Shown piece by piece: positions 45,461-54,045 of a DNA stretch of 64,000 bases (position 1 is its first letter; every line of letters begins with the position of its first letter). The position numbers were made by a program, and so were the translations under genes. The stretch is from Mesobacillus subterraneus (GTDB taxonomy: Bacteria; Bacillota; Bacilli; Bacillales; Cytobacillaceae): positions 1 through 64,000 of the forward strand of contig NZ_RSFW01000006.1 of NCBI RefSeq assembly GCF_003937825.1, given 5' to 3'. Under the pieces are notes generated by a model that did not search any database, was not told the origin of the DNA, and saw only the letters and a program-made list of their open reading frames with translations.

Positions 45461-47611
45461 ATGAAGAAAATGCTTTATTCCATCACGGACCGGGTTTCAA
45501 CCAAACGCGGGATGTGGATTACGCTGATCGCCTGGCTGGTCTTGATGGTCGGCTTAAGTGCTGGTCCTAAGCTTGCCGATTATAAGGTGACCAACTTCCA
45601 GTCGTTGCCGGATGAAGCAGCGTCGGTCATCGCGCAAAATAAAACGGAGGATTTATTTCCGAATGAACAGGGTACGCCAGGTATTCTTGTCTTTCACAAT
45701 AAGAATGGCGAAATCAATCTCGATGAAGTGAATCAAATCCTTGATGGAATCATTTCTGAAAACATTGAAGGGATTGAAAACATCGTTGACACTCGTGCAC
45801 TGCCTCCACAGGCGTTGGGCTCGTTCATCTCTGAGGATCAGTCGACGATGATTGTCCCGATGGAGCTTGAACAAGGCCTCGGAAACGATGCTTATGCTGA
45901 AATCAATGATCACGCAACCGAGATTGGGACAGCTATTGCTGACAAGCTTGAAAGCACTTCATTCTATATTACAGGTCCTGCCGGTATTTCCGGTGATACA
46001 ATCAAGCTTTTCGAACGTGCTGATTTCGTGCTGTTAATGGCAACAGTCGGCATCATCCTGGTCCTTCTGATTGTCATTTACCGCTCACCGCTGTTGGCCA
46101 TCATCCCATTAATGGCAACGATGATTGTCTATCAAGTTGTCAACCAGAGTGTCGCCCTCATGGGAGCGGGCGGGCTTGAAATCAATAATCAGACGACTTC
46201 GATCATGGGAATCCTTTTGTTCGCAGCAGTCATTGATTATTCGTTGTTTGTATTCTCACGCTTCCGTGAAGAGCTGAACATCCATGAAAGTAAGTTTGAA
46301 GCGATGAAGCATGCGATGCGCGCGACGGGCGAGCCTGTTTTCTTCGCTGGCGGAACTGTTTTGGCTGCGATGCTTGTGCTCCTGTTCGCGGATTTCCGTG
46401 ATTACCAGAACTTTGCTCCGGTATTCGGGCTGGCGATGTTCTTCATCATGCTTGCTTCCGTTACCCTGGTGCCCGCATTGTTCACCTTATTCGGTCGCAA
46501 GGCGTTTTGGCCCAAGGTACCGAAGTACGGTGTTGAAAAAGAGGTCAAGCATGGTGTGTGGGGACCGATTGCCAAATTTGTTGTCAACAAGCCTGGCATT
46601 TCCGGCGGAATTGTCGCCGTGTTCCTGGTCCTTTCCGCGCTGAACATTTTCAATATGAATTATGAATTCGACATGGTCAAAAGCTTCCCGGAGGATTTGC
46701 CTTCCCGGGTTGGATATGAAATAGTAGAACAGAGATATGATAAGGGGGAACTTGCCCCTACTACCCTATTAATTGAAAGCGAAAATCCATTAACAGAAGA
46801 AGATACCATGAAGATTACGGAAAAACTGAAAGCTGAAAAGGAAATCGCTTCTGTCCGCCTGGCCGGATTAACCAATGATCAGGAGGCAGCCAAATTCAGT
46901 ATCGCGCTCGCTATGAATCCATACACAGTAGAAGCAATGGACTATATTCAGGAGCTGCAAACAAAAGCTTCAAAGTTCATCGATGATCTGGGCGTTGATG
47001 CTACCACCTATTTTAGCGGCGTCACTCCGAAACTGGTGGATGAGCGTGACTACAACAATAGCGACATCATAAAGATCGCTTTGCTGGAAACGGTGCTGAT
47101 TCTTGGGTTGCTCGTCGTTTTGACCCGACAGTGGAAAATGCCGATTTATATGATGGCAACCATCTTGCTTTCCTATGCCTCTGCCCTTGGACTTGGTGTA
47201 TATCTGATCGACGTGATATACGGATATGACGCCATCAGTACCCGGGTACCAGTCTATGCATTCATCTTCCTGGTCGCACTGGGAATCGATTATAATATTA
47301 TCCTGGCATCTCGTTTTATCGAAGAACGTTCTAAGCATAAGGTGAAGGATGCCCTGGAAATTGCCATCCGCAACACAGGCGGAGTGATTTCATCCGCAGG
47401 TGTCATATTAGCAGCTACGTTCGCTGCCTTGACAACAATGCCGATCGCTGACTTGTTCATATTTGGTTTCATGGTCGCTATCGGAATCCTGATTGACACT
47501 TTCCTCGTCCGCGGCATGCTATTGCCTGCCCTGATTCTTTTCTTTGAAAAAGATAAGGAAACGAACGTCGATAGTGAAAAAGAAAAACAATCAAGCGTCG
47601 AGATTCAATAA
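45461..47611 (+). CDS. MMPL family RND-type transporter
   Basis: 716 residues with about 12 membrane helices in two halves. Each half has a large outer loop (about 40-180 and 395-520). The central motif VIDYSLFVFSRFREEL in the first half and GIDYNIILASRFIEER in the second are the proton-relay Asp/Tyr pattern of MMPL proteins. It probably exports a lipid or drug. AGGAGG precedes ATG 45461. A two-component system follows directly and likely regulates it. Confidence 0.93.
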   Translation: MKKMLYSITDRVSTKRGMWITLIAWLVLMVGLSAGPKLADYKVTNFQSLPDEAASVIAQNKTEDLFPNEQGTPGILVFHNKNGEINLDEVNQILDGIISENIEGIENIVDTRALPPQALGSFISEDQSTMIVPMELEQGLGNDAYAEINDHATEIGTAIADKLESTSFYITGPAGISGDTIKLFERADFVLLMATVGIILVLLIVIYRSPLLAIIPLMATMIVYQVVNQSVALMGAGGLEINNQTTSIMGILLFAAVIDYSLFVFSRFREELNIHESKFEAMKHAMRATGEPVFFAGGTVLAAMLVLLFADFRDYQNFAPVFGLAMFFIMLASVTLVPALFTLFGRKAFWPKVPKYGVEKEVKHGVWGPIAKFVVNKPGISGGIVAVFLVLSALNIFNMNYEFDMVKSFPEDLPSRVGYEIVEQRYDKGELAPTTLLIESENPLTEEDTMKITEKLKAEKEIASVRLAGLTNDQEAAKFSIALAMNPYTVEAMDYIQELQTKASKFIDDLGVDATTYFSGVTPKLVDERDYNNSDIIKIALLETVLILGLLVVLTRQWKMPIYMMATILLSYASALGLGVYLIDVIYGYDAISTRVPVYAFIFLVALGIDYNIILASRFIEERSKHKVKDALEIAIRNTGGVISSAGVILAATFAALTTMPIADLFIFGFMVAIGILIDTFLVRGMLLPALILFFEKDKETNVDSEKEKQSSVEIQ

Positions 47612-47637
47612 GGGTGAAGGCTCTCCTTTTTACCCTT
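47610..47637 (+). promoter_or_regulatory. hairpin between the transporter and regulator genes
   Basis: AAGGGT/ACCCTT with an inner AAGG/CCTT and no T run downstream, overlapping the transporter stop and ending just before the AAGGAGG of the regulator gene. It may tune expression between the two genes. Confidence 0.4.
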
Positions 47638-47652
47638 AAGGAGGCGTAAAAA

Positions 47653-48324
47653 ATGAGAATACTTGTTGTTGATGATGATGTAAATATTCAAAGACTTGTG
47701 ACCATCCATTTGACCCAGGAGGGATATCAGGTCTTCAAGTCCAATGATGCCGAGGAGGCCTTGTCCCTGCTTGAAAGTCAAAACGTCGATCTCGCAGTTG
47801 TCGATGTGATGATGCCAGGAATGAATGGATTCGAGCTGACGAAAATTCTGACCGATGATTATGAGATACCTGTCATCCTCCTCACTGCGAAGGGCCAGTT
47901 GAGCGATAAGGAGGAAGGCTTCCTGTCGGGCAGCGAAGATTATATTGTGAAGCCTTTCGAAGTAAAGGAGCTTTTGTTCAGGGTTGCGGTCGTATTAAGG
48001 AGGATGCAGAAGGTCATCGATTCGGTCATCCAGGCTGGCAATATGAGGATCGACCGCAACAGTTTTGAAGTTGAGATCAATCAGGAGACCATTCTGTTTC
48101 CCTTGAAGGAATTCGAGCTGCTGAGCATCCTTGCATCAAGGATGAATAAGACCACTCCCCGTGCGATATTGATTGAACAGGCGTGGGGAGCCGACTACGA
48201 AGGCAGCGAACAAACGCTTAACACCCATATCAACAGGATCCGTGACCGTTTGAAGAAGCATCAGGCAACATTAGAAATCCAGACCATCCGCGGGATCGGT
48301 TACAGACTTGAGGAATTGAAATGA
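47653..48324 (+). CDS. OmpR/PhoB family response regulator
   Basis: 223 residues. Receiver domain 1-120 with VVDDDVNIQR, the phospho-acceptor in AVVDVMMPG (about Asp 52) and LLTAKG. C-terminal winged helix (about 130-222) with FPLKEFELLSILASR and RIRDRLKKH, ending with the wing IRGIGYRLEE. It overlaps the kinase gene by four bases (ATGA). Confidence 0.95.
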   Translation: MRILVVDDDVNIQRLVTIHLTQEGYQVFKSNDAEEALSLLESQNVDLAVVDVMMPGMNGFELTKILTDDYEIPVILLTAKGQLSDKEEGFLSGSEDYIVKPFEVKELLFRVAVVLRRMQKVIDSVIQAGNMRIDRNSFEVEINQETILFPLKEFELLSILASRMNKTTPRAILIEQAWGADYEGSEQTLNTHINRIRDRLKKHQATLEIQTIRGIGYRLEELK

Positions 48325-49715
48325 GAACATTGTACAGGAAATTCATCACTGCCACCCTGCTCATTCTGGGAATCAGCATTCTGATTGCCTTTATACTGGC
48401 CAATGTCGTCTATATGAATTCGACAAGAGGCAAGATTGATCAGCAGAATGTTGCCATTGCCCAAGAGGTGGCCTCAAGTCTTGAACAAATGCATTCGACC
48501 ACCCATTTAAGCTTCGAGGCTTATCTTGATTCGGTCAGTAAACTTGGCTACCAGATTTATGTTTTGAGCGAAAACGGCGAGGAATTCGATTTTGGGGAAC
48601 CTTTTTCGAAAAAGAACCTGCCAGTTGAGGCACTGAATGTGATTGAGGAGAAGGAAGTCTATCACGGGATGGACCATTCACCTTCTCCATGGCTGATGAT
48701 GAGCCATTTTTCCAATCAGCTTGATAATACCGTTGGCGTCCCCTTCACGATTGGCGATCAGGACTTCGGCTTATACCTGAGACCGAATAATAAAATGCTT
48801 TTTTCTGATGTACATGTTATTTTCGCCTGGTTCTTTGTCGCAGTTTCAATCGTGAGCGTCAGCGGAGTGATTTGGTTTGCCAAACATTTGATCAAGCCCA
48901 TCACCAAGCTGACGGAAGCGACCAGGGAAATCACAAGAGAAAATTTCACCTTCCCTTTGAACATCCGTCGGAAGGATGAAATCGGCCAGCTTGCCGAGAG
49001 CTTCAGCATCATGCAGACTCAATTGCAGCACAATGATGAAGCGCGAAAAAGTTTCATAAATAACGTTTCCCATGATTTTCAGTCCCCGTTGATGAATATT
49101 CAGGGATATGCTGAGCTGTTGAAAACGCAGCAGCTTGACGACGAGCATCGGGAATATGTTGAAATCATTGACCAGGAGTCCAAGAGGCTGTCCAATTTGA
49201 CGAAGCAATTGCTGCTGCTAACCTCCCTGGACCAAAAATCGTATCCGATGAAGCTATCGGTCATCAGGGTTGACTCGCAAATCAAGGATACAGTCAGAAG
49301 GCATCAATGGCGACTGGAGGAAAAGGAAATTGAAATCTCCTACCACCTCCCCCCTGCCCCGATTTTGGCAGATCCGGAATTATTGATGACGGTCTGGGAC
49401 AACCTGCTGACAAATGCGATTAAATATAATCAGGCTGACGGCAGTATTTTTATCCAACTGACTCAAAACGATGGATGGGTCACCATTACCTTTTCGGATA
49501 CCGGAATCGGCATGAACGCGGAACAAGCCTCAAAGGCTTTCGAACGCTTTTACCGGGTCGATGCCGCCCGTAAGAAAGACGGAACAGGTTTGGGCCTGTC
49601 CATCGTCAAACATATCATTGAATTACACAACGGAACTATTGAAGTGGAGAGTGAGATTCAAAAAGGAACAACTTTTACCATAAAGCTCCCGATAGAAAAA
49701 CAAACGGAGGAATAA
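48321..49715 (+). CDS. membrane sensor histidine kinase
   Basis: 464 residues. Two membrane helices (about 8-32 and 163-190) flank an extracellular sensor, then a HAMP domain (KPITKLTEATREI), HisKA with NNVSHDFQSPLMNI (phospho-His about 249) and a GHKL ATPase: DNLLTNAIKYN (N box), FSDTGIGM (G1), GTGLGLSIVK (G2). It partners the regulator just upstream; the signal is unknown. Confidence 0.95.
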   Translation: MRTLYRKFITATLLILGISILIAFILANVVYMNSTRGKIDQQNVAIAQEVASSLEQMHSTTHLSFEAYLDSVSKLGYQIYVLSENGEEFDFGEPFSKKNLPVEALNVIEEKEVYHGMDHSPSPWLMMSHFSNQLDNTVGVPFTIGDQDFGLYLRPNNKMLFSDVHVIFAWFFVAVSIVSVSGVIWFAKHLIKPITKLTEATREITRENFTFPLNIRRKDEIGQLAESFSIMQTQLQHNDEARKSFINNVSHDFQSPLMNIQGYAELLKTQQLDDEHREYVEIIDQESKRLSNLTKQLLLLTSLDQKSYPMKLSVIRVDSQIKDTVRRHQWRLEEKEIEISYHLPPAPILADPELLMTVWDNLLTNAIKYNQADGSIFIQLTQNDGWVTITFSDTGIGMNAEQASKAFERFYRVDAARKKDGTGLGLSIVKHIIELHNGTIEVESEIQKGTTFTIKLPIEKQTEE

Positions 49716-49719
49716 AAAA

Positions 49720-50112
49720 ATGGAACAAACTTGGAGTATTCGACTTATACGATTTTCAGCAGTCTTCGGACTAATCGGAACTTTCCTGGGCTCCCACATG
49801 GCCGGCGCAATGGATTACGCCATGCGCCCCATCCACGCCCACATCCTGTTAGTCGGCTGGCTATCCGTATTCGCCTGGGGAATCTTTTACAAAAACTATC
49901 AAATCAAATACAAAAAACTAGTCGCCATACACAGCATCCTAGGCATGATCGGCTCATTAGGACTCACCATCGGAATGTGGATGTACAACCTAAACCCATT
50001 CAACCTAGACGACACCATCACCATGATCCTATTCATCGCCGGAGGCTCCCTCCTCCTGCTAGCCTTCATCCTATTCGTATTCGTAACCTTCTTTATCGAA
50101 AAGAGCAGGTAA
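49720..50112 (+). CDS. four-helix membrane protein, cbb3/NnrS-like pattern
   Basis: 130 residues with four membrane helices. HIHAHILLVGWLSVFAWGIF-type His pair (HAHILLVGWLS) and a later His (AIHSILGMIGS) resemble heme-copper oxidase or NnrS-like membrane helices. It starts four bases after the kinase stop with CGGAGG, so it belongs to that operon. Codon third positions are almost all A or C. Confidence 0.75.
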   Translation: MEQTWSIRLIRFSAVFGLIGTFLGSHMAGAMDYAMRPIHAHILLVGWLSVFAWGIFYKNYQIKYKKLVAIHSILGMIGSLGLTIGMWMYNLNPFNLDDTITMILFIAGGSLLLLAFILFVFVTFFIEKSR

Positions 50113-50138
50113 ACAGAGGGACGGTTCTCCTGTTTTTA
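50111..50138. repeat. single left arm of the palindromic repeat (copy 5)
   Basis: AACAGAGGGACGGTTCTCCT and TGTTTT are present but no right arm follows; a truncated copy. Confidence 0.8.
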
Positions 50139-50152
50139 CCAGGAAAACATAG

Positions 50153-50192
50153 AAAAGATGACCTACTCACATTTGAGAGTAGGTCATCTTTT
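50153..50192. terminator. bidirectional terminator after the two-component operon
   Basis: 16-bp perfect stem AAAAGATGACCTACTC/GAGTAGGTCATCTTTT with an eight-base loop. Confidence 0.88.
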
Positions 50193-50273
50193 GGATTAGA
50201 TATTATATCAGAGATATGTGCTATAGAACGAATAACATATGATAGAATAGTAGAAGCGGAGGTTCGGTAAATA

Positions 50274-50474
50274 ATGGAAGGGACAAAGTTTCATCCATTG
50301 ATATTAATAAGTCTTTCTATCAATGCGATCGCAATGGGAATCATTGCTTGTGAAAATTACAGCCAGAATAATATAGGTTTTACTGTGACTTATACTATTT
50401 TATTTCTATTTATAATCGCTCTTACAATTTACGGAGTAGTAAGAAATAGAAAAATAAAAAGGAACAGTAGTTAA
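50274..50474 (+). CDS. small two-helix membrane protein
   Basis: 66 residues with two hydrophobic segments (LILISLSINAIAMGIIA and VTYTILFLFIIALTIYGV) and a basic tail. GGAGG lies upstream of ATG 50274. Function unknown. Confidence 0.7.
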   Translation: MEGTKFHPLILISLSINAIAMGIIACENYSQNNIGFTVTYTILFLFIIALTIYGVVRNRKIKRNSS

Positions 50475-50517
50475 TTAACAATAAATTGTATAATACATTC
50501 CCCCCGAGGTGATAGAA

Positions 50518-50685
50518 ATGTTGAACATTGGAGACATTATTTTTCAGTTATTTACACTATTAATTCCATTCAGCCTGATTGCAGCCATTATTTACTTTGT
50601 TCGTTCCTCCAAGAAAAGAAAAGAACAGTTAGATCGAATCGAAGAAAAATTGGATCGCGCAGCCAGACAACAACCAAAAGAATGA
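50518..50685 (+). CDS. small DUF4083-like membrane protein
   Basis: 55 residues: an N-terminal MLNIGDIIFQLFTLLIPFS, one membrane helix, then a basic and acidic helix (SKKRKEQLDRIEEKLDRAA). The pattern matches DUF4083-type small proteins. CGAGGTG precedes ATG 50518. Confidence 0.72.
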   Translation: MLNIGDIIFQLFTLLIPFSLIAAIIYFVRSSKKRKEQLDRIEEKLDRAARQQPKE

Positions 50686-50689
50686 TTAA

Positions 50690-50758
50690 AACACAGGGAC
50701 GGTTCTACTGTTTCACTCCGCATATGGAATGAAAACACAAGAACCGTCCCTCTGTTTC
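50690..50758. repeat. palindromic repeat copy 6 with enlarged loop
   Basis: Left arm GGGACGGTTCTACTGTTTC, loop of about 20 bases, right arm AACACAAGAACCGTCCC; the inner stem is mismatched. Confidence 0.85.
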
Positions 50759-51019
50759 TACCTCTGTTTCTACTCGTTAGATAATTGTTTTTGCAATTAT
50801 ACCTCTAGAATAGAATCTCCATATTTCAGTTGCGAGAATGGTTTTCTGATTCGCCTTTGGCTCGAAGAACCTACTTCTTTAACCTTTTTTAATTTTAATC
50901 CGACCATGAACTGCGCCCACTTTCCCCTCTACAGTAGTAGTAAAAAAATCCATACAAAACTTAATGTATCTCCACTCCCATAATATGAATGAAAACACAA
51001 GAACCGTCCCCCTGTTTCA
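50759..51019. other. intergenic region with a right-arm repeat fragment
   Basis: No gene is supported; short open frames here start inside the repeats. A right-arm copy (GAAAACACAAGAACCGTCCC) lies at 50991-51016. Confidence 0.5.
50987..51019. repeat. right arm only of the palindromic repeat (copy 7)
   Basis: AATGAAAACACAAGAACCGT followed by CCCCCTGTTT, identical over about 25 bases with the right side of copy 6. Confidence 0.82.
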
Positions 51020-51097
51020 GTGCCTTTGCCAGCAGGCGGGTTCTTGTCTACAATAAGGACATCTATATTAATTCAATTAATGAAGTTGGTGAACGGA

Positions 51098-52705
51098 ATG
51101 AATCTGAAAATGACGGATCGTGTGCAGCAGGCGATGCAATTGTTTATCTCTTCTGGCAGAGATTTTCTGGAGGTTGTGGACGAACACGTTGAAGCCAAAG
51201 GTTACTTTACAATAACTAATTTGCATGAAGCTATTGAAAAAGGCAGAATCAATGAAGAAATATCTGGCTTAATGAGTACTTCCACATTAAGCCGGGTTCA
51301 ACCAGAACTTCCGAATAGTTCAGATTCTGAATATACCCGAATTATATCCAGTGATGCCTTTACCGAAATTATTAATTCATCCTATGATGGAATTTATATA
51401 ACGGATGGGAATGGAATTACCCTCAAAGTGAATAAAGCATATGAACGGATTACAGGAATTGAACAGGAGCAGCTTGTAGGATTCCACATGGATGATCTTG
51501 TAAAGGCGGGTTATATCTCTAAATCCGTGTCGACCCAGGTTATTAAAGAAAAACGGCCCATCACGATGATGCAAACACTTCATAATAAAAGGAATGTCAT
51601 TGTTTCCGGGACGCCGATTTACGATAAAAACAAAAAAGTACTGTATGTCATCAACAACGTCAGGGACATTACCGAACTTATTCATTTAAAACATGAAATT
51701 GAGGATCTGCAGGAAATCAGGAATTTGCAGCAGTCTTCCAGGGTCCTGAATAGTGATGGCTATGATCTCGATTCCATCATACAAACTGACGAAACAAAGA
51801 AGGTTTACGAACTGGCGATGCATGTCGCTAAAACAGATGTAAAAGTCCTCCTCTTTGGAGAAACCGGTGTTGGAAAGACCTTGATTGCAAAATATATTCA
51901 TAAAAACAGCACCCGCTCAACCGGAAGTTTTATCGAAGTGAACTGTGGCGCATTCCCCGCTAACCTGATAGAAGCTGAGCTTTTTGGTTATGAACCAGGA
52001 GCCTTTACCGGAGCCTCAGCTAAAGGCAAAAAAGGGTTATTGGAAATCGCCGATCAAGGAACTTTATTTCTCGATGAAATCGGGGACCTTCCGCTTGAGC
52101 TGCAGGTAAAGCTGTTAAAGGTAATCGATGAGCAGAAATTCATTCCGGTTGGTTCGACGAAAACAAAGGAAGTAGATGTAAGGTTTATTGCGGCAACTCA
52201 TAAGGATCTTAAGCAGATGGTCAAAGAAGGAACCTTCAGAGAAGACCTTTTTTACCGTTTGAGTGTTGTACCAATCACGATCCCTGCTCTCAGGGAACGG
52301 AAAAAGGAATTAATCCCGTTAATTGATCACTACTTAAGGCTTTTCAACCAAAAATATGAATATGAAAAAACGATATCGATTGAAGCTCTAGATTCTTTAG
52401 TGGAATATAAATGGCCGGGAAACATCCGGCAATTGATGAATATCATCGAAAGGCTGGTCGTGACGACGATGCCGGATGAGATTGGTATCCGGGATCTACC
52501 CGAGGAATTAAGAGATCTTCCTCCTCACACTCCTGTTACTAGAACGTATATTATGCCATTAAGAACAGCTGTCGAGCATTTGGAGAGGGATTTAATTAAA
52601 CGGGCACTGAAAAAGTATCGAACAACCAGAAAGGCAGCTGATGCTCTGCAAGTTAGCCAGGGAACCATCGTCCAAAAAATGAAGAAATGGAATTTGTCTG
52701 ATTAG
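51098..52705 (+). CDS. sigma-54-dependent PAS-domain transcriptional activator
   Basis: About 535 residues. A PAS domain (about 85-195: SSYDGIYITDGNGITLKVN, NVRDITELI) precedes the AAA+ sigma-54 activation domain: GETGVGKTLIAKYIH (Walker A), PGAFTGASAKGKKG (the GAFTGA loop that contacts sigma-54), GTLFLDEIGDLP (Walker B), FREDLFYRL, and WPGNIRQL. A Fis-type helix-turn-helix closes the protein (TRKAADALQVSQGTIVQKM). It most likely senses a metabolite and activates the sigma-54 promoter just downstream. The start is uncertain; ATG 51080 is an alternative. Confidence 0.93.
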   Translation: MNLKMTDRVQQAMQLFISSGRDFLEVVDEHVEAKGYFTITNLHEAIEKGRINEEISGLMSTSTLSRVQPELPNSSDSEYTRIISSDAFTEIINSSYDGIYITDGNGITLKVNKAYERITGIEQEQLVGFHMDDLVKAGYISKSVSTQVIKEKRPITMMQTLHNKRNVIVSGTPIYDKNKKVLYVINNVRDITELIHLKHEIEDLQEIRNLQQSSRVLNSDGYDLDSIIQTDETKKVYELAMHVAKTDVKVLLFGETGVGKTLIAKYIHKNSTRSTGSFIEVNCGAFPANLIEAELFGYEPGAFTGASAKGKKGLLEIADQGTLFLDEIGDLPLELQVKLLKVIDEQKFIPVGSTKTKEVDVRFIAATHKDLKQMVKEGTFREDLFYRLSVVPITIPALRERKKELIPLIDHYLRLFNQKYEYEKTISIEALDSLVEYKWPGNIRQLMNIIERLVVTTMPDEIGIRDLPEELRDLPPHTPVTRTYIMPLRTAVEHLERDLIKRALKKYRTTRKAADALQVSQGTIVQKMKKWNLSD

Positions 52706-52774
52706 AATTGTATTCAAAAACACCACTTTGATTATTTTTATAATCGCATGTGATAAATATGTGAACTTTTTGCA

Positions 52775-52806
52775 GCCTTAAAATATGTCTATTTTAAGGC
52801 TTTTTT
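52775..52806 (+). terminator. terminator of the activator gene
   Basis: GCCTTAAAATA/TATTTTAAGGC followed by TTTTTT. Confidence 0.9.
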
Positions 52807-52821
52807 CTGATTATTTGAATA

Positions 52822-52838
52822 TTGGCACGGAACTTGCA
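52822..52838 (+). promoter_or_regulatory. sigma-54 (SigL) -24/-12 promoter
   Basis: TTGGCACGGAACTTGCA has the invariant GG and GC with ten bases between and matches the consensus TTGGCAC-N5-TTGCA fully. It lies 36 bases before the dehydrogenase start. Confidence 0.93.
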
Positions 52839-52873
52839 TCCTATTTCATTATATTGAAAGGAGAGATTTCAAC

Positions 52874-54025
52874 ATGAATGCGGTCTCAACATTTAAAATT
52901 GCAAACAAATTGATTACAGGAAACGGAGCTACCACCCGACTCCGAGAAGAAGCAGTAAGACTGCATATGAAAAACCCCTTAATCGTAACAGATGACATTC
53001 TGGTAAAAATCGGTGTGACTGAAAAAGCCATCAATCTATTGGAAGGGCTTTCTTACGGGATGTATACTGGAGTGAAGCCCGAACCGGAGCTTGCTCTCGT
53101 CCAGGAGTGCAAGGATGTGTATGTTGATGGACAACACGATGGCCTGATTGCACTTGGCGGTGGCAGTGCAATCGATATTGCGAAGGCCGTTTCAGCTTAT
53201 GCTGGGTTTAATGGAACTCTTCAGGACTTAATCGGAACCGATCTCGTCCCGGAAAAAGGCGCTCCTATAATCGCCATCCCCACTACCGCGGGAACAGGTT
53301 CAGAGGTGACGAATATTGCAATTTTATCAGACACAGAAGCACAATTAAAAAAAGGAATTGTAAGCGATTACCTTCTTCCTGATGTAGCGATCGTCTCACC
53401 TGAAATGACACTTACCATGCCAAAATCAGTGACAGCAGCAAGCGGAATCGATTCGCTTGTACATGCAATCGAAGCATATATTTCAAACAATGCTTCGCCG
53501 ATCACAGACGCATTGGCAATCGGGGCGATGAAAATGATTGCAAAGGATCTGCCCAAAGCCTACGCAAATCCAAATAATATCCAGGCCAGAGAAAGTATGG
53601 CGACCGCAAGCTTAATGGCAGGCATGGCTTTTGGCAACGCCGGGGTCGCAGCGGTTCACGCTCTTGCCTATCCTCTTGGCGGCAGGTATCATATTCCTCA
53701 TGGTGTAAGCAATGCCCTTCTTCTTCCCTTTGTGATGGAGTGGAACAAAATTGCTTGTCCTGAGCGCTTCCGCGATATTGCAGAAGCACTTGGAGAGAAT
53801 ACGGCGGGGCTTAGCGATACAGATGCAGCCAACTTAGCTGTACAGAAAATGCGTCAATTATGCGAAATAGTCAATATTCCAAATGGCATGAGAGCATTTG
53901 ACATACCTGAGGAAGATATCCGTTCCATGGCAGAGGACGCCACTGAAATTACAAGACTATTAAAAAATAACCCAAGAGTTTTATCAACAGATGATATCGA
54001 AGCTATCTATCGTTCCGCCTATTAA
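52874..54025 (+). CDS. iron-type alcohol dehydrogenase, likely 4-hydroxybutyrate dehydrogenase
   Basis: 383 residues, type III (Fe) ADH. GLIALGGGSAIDIAKAVSAY binds NAD(P); PTTAGTGSEVTN; metal ligands in SGIDSLVHAIEAY (Asp, His) and AVHALAYPLGGRYHIPHG (His, His). It follows a sigma-54 promoter and is followed by a permease and a succinate-semialdehyde-type dehydrogenase. This context suggests oxidation of 4-hydroxybutyrate to succinate semialdehyde; other primary alcohols such as 1,4-butanediol-type compounds are possible. Confidence 0.9.
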   Translation: MNAVSTFKIANKLITGNGATTRLREEAVRLHMKNPLIVTDDILVKIGVTEKAINLLEGLSYGMYTGVKPEPELALVQECKDVYVDGQHDGLIALGGGSAIDIAKAVSAYAGFNGTLQDLIGTDLVPEKGAPIIAIPTTAGTGSEVTNIAILSDTEAQLKKGIVSDYLLPDVAIVSPEMTLTMPKSVTAASGIDSLVHAIEAYISNNASPITDALAIGAMKMIAKDLPKAYANPNNIQARESMATASLMAGMAFGNAGVAAVHALAYPLGGRYHIPHGVSNALLLPFVMEWNKIACPERFRDIAEALGENTAGLSDTDAANLAVQKMRQLCEIVNIPNGMRAFDIPEEDIRSMAEDATEITRLLKNNPRVLSTDDIEAIYRSAY

Positions 54026-54045
54026 ACTTACAAGGAGAATCAATT

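Noticed and set aside
49731-50270. 179-codon open frame on the plus strand
   Set aside because: It overlaps the 130-residue membrane protein in another frame; it is open only because of the A/C-rich codons and translates to a low-complexity basic protein.
50729-50983. 84-codon open frame starting in repeat copy 6
   Set aside because: Start and first residues come from the palindromic repeat and recur at 50989; there is no ribosome site.
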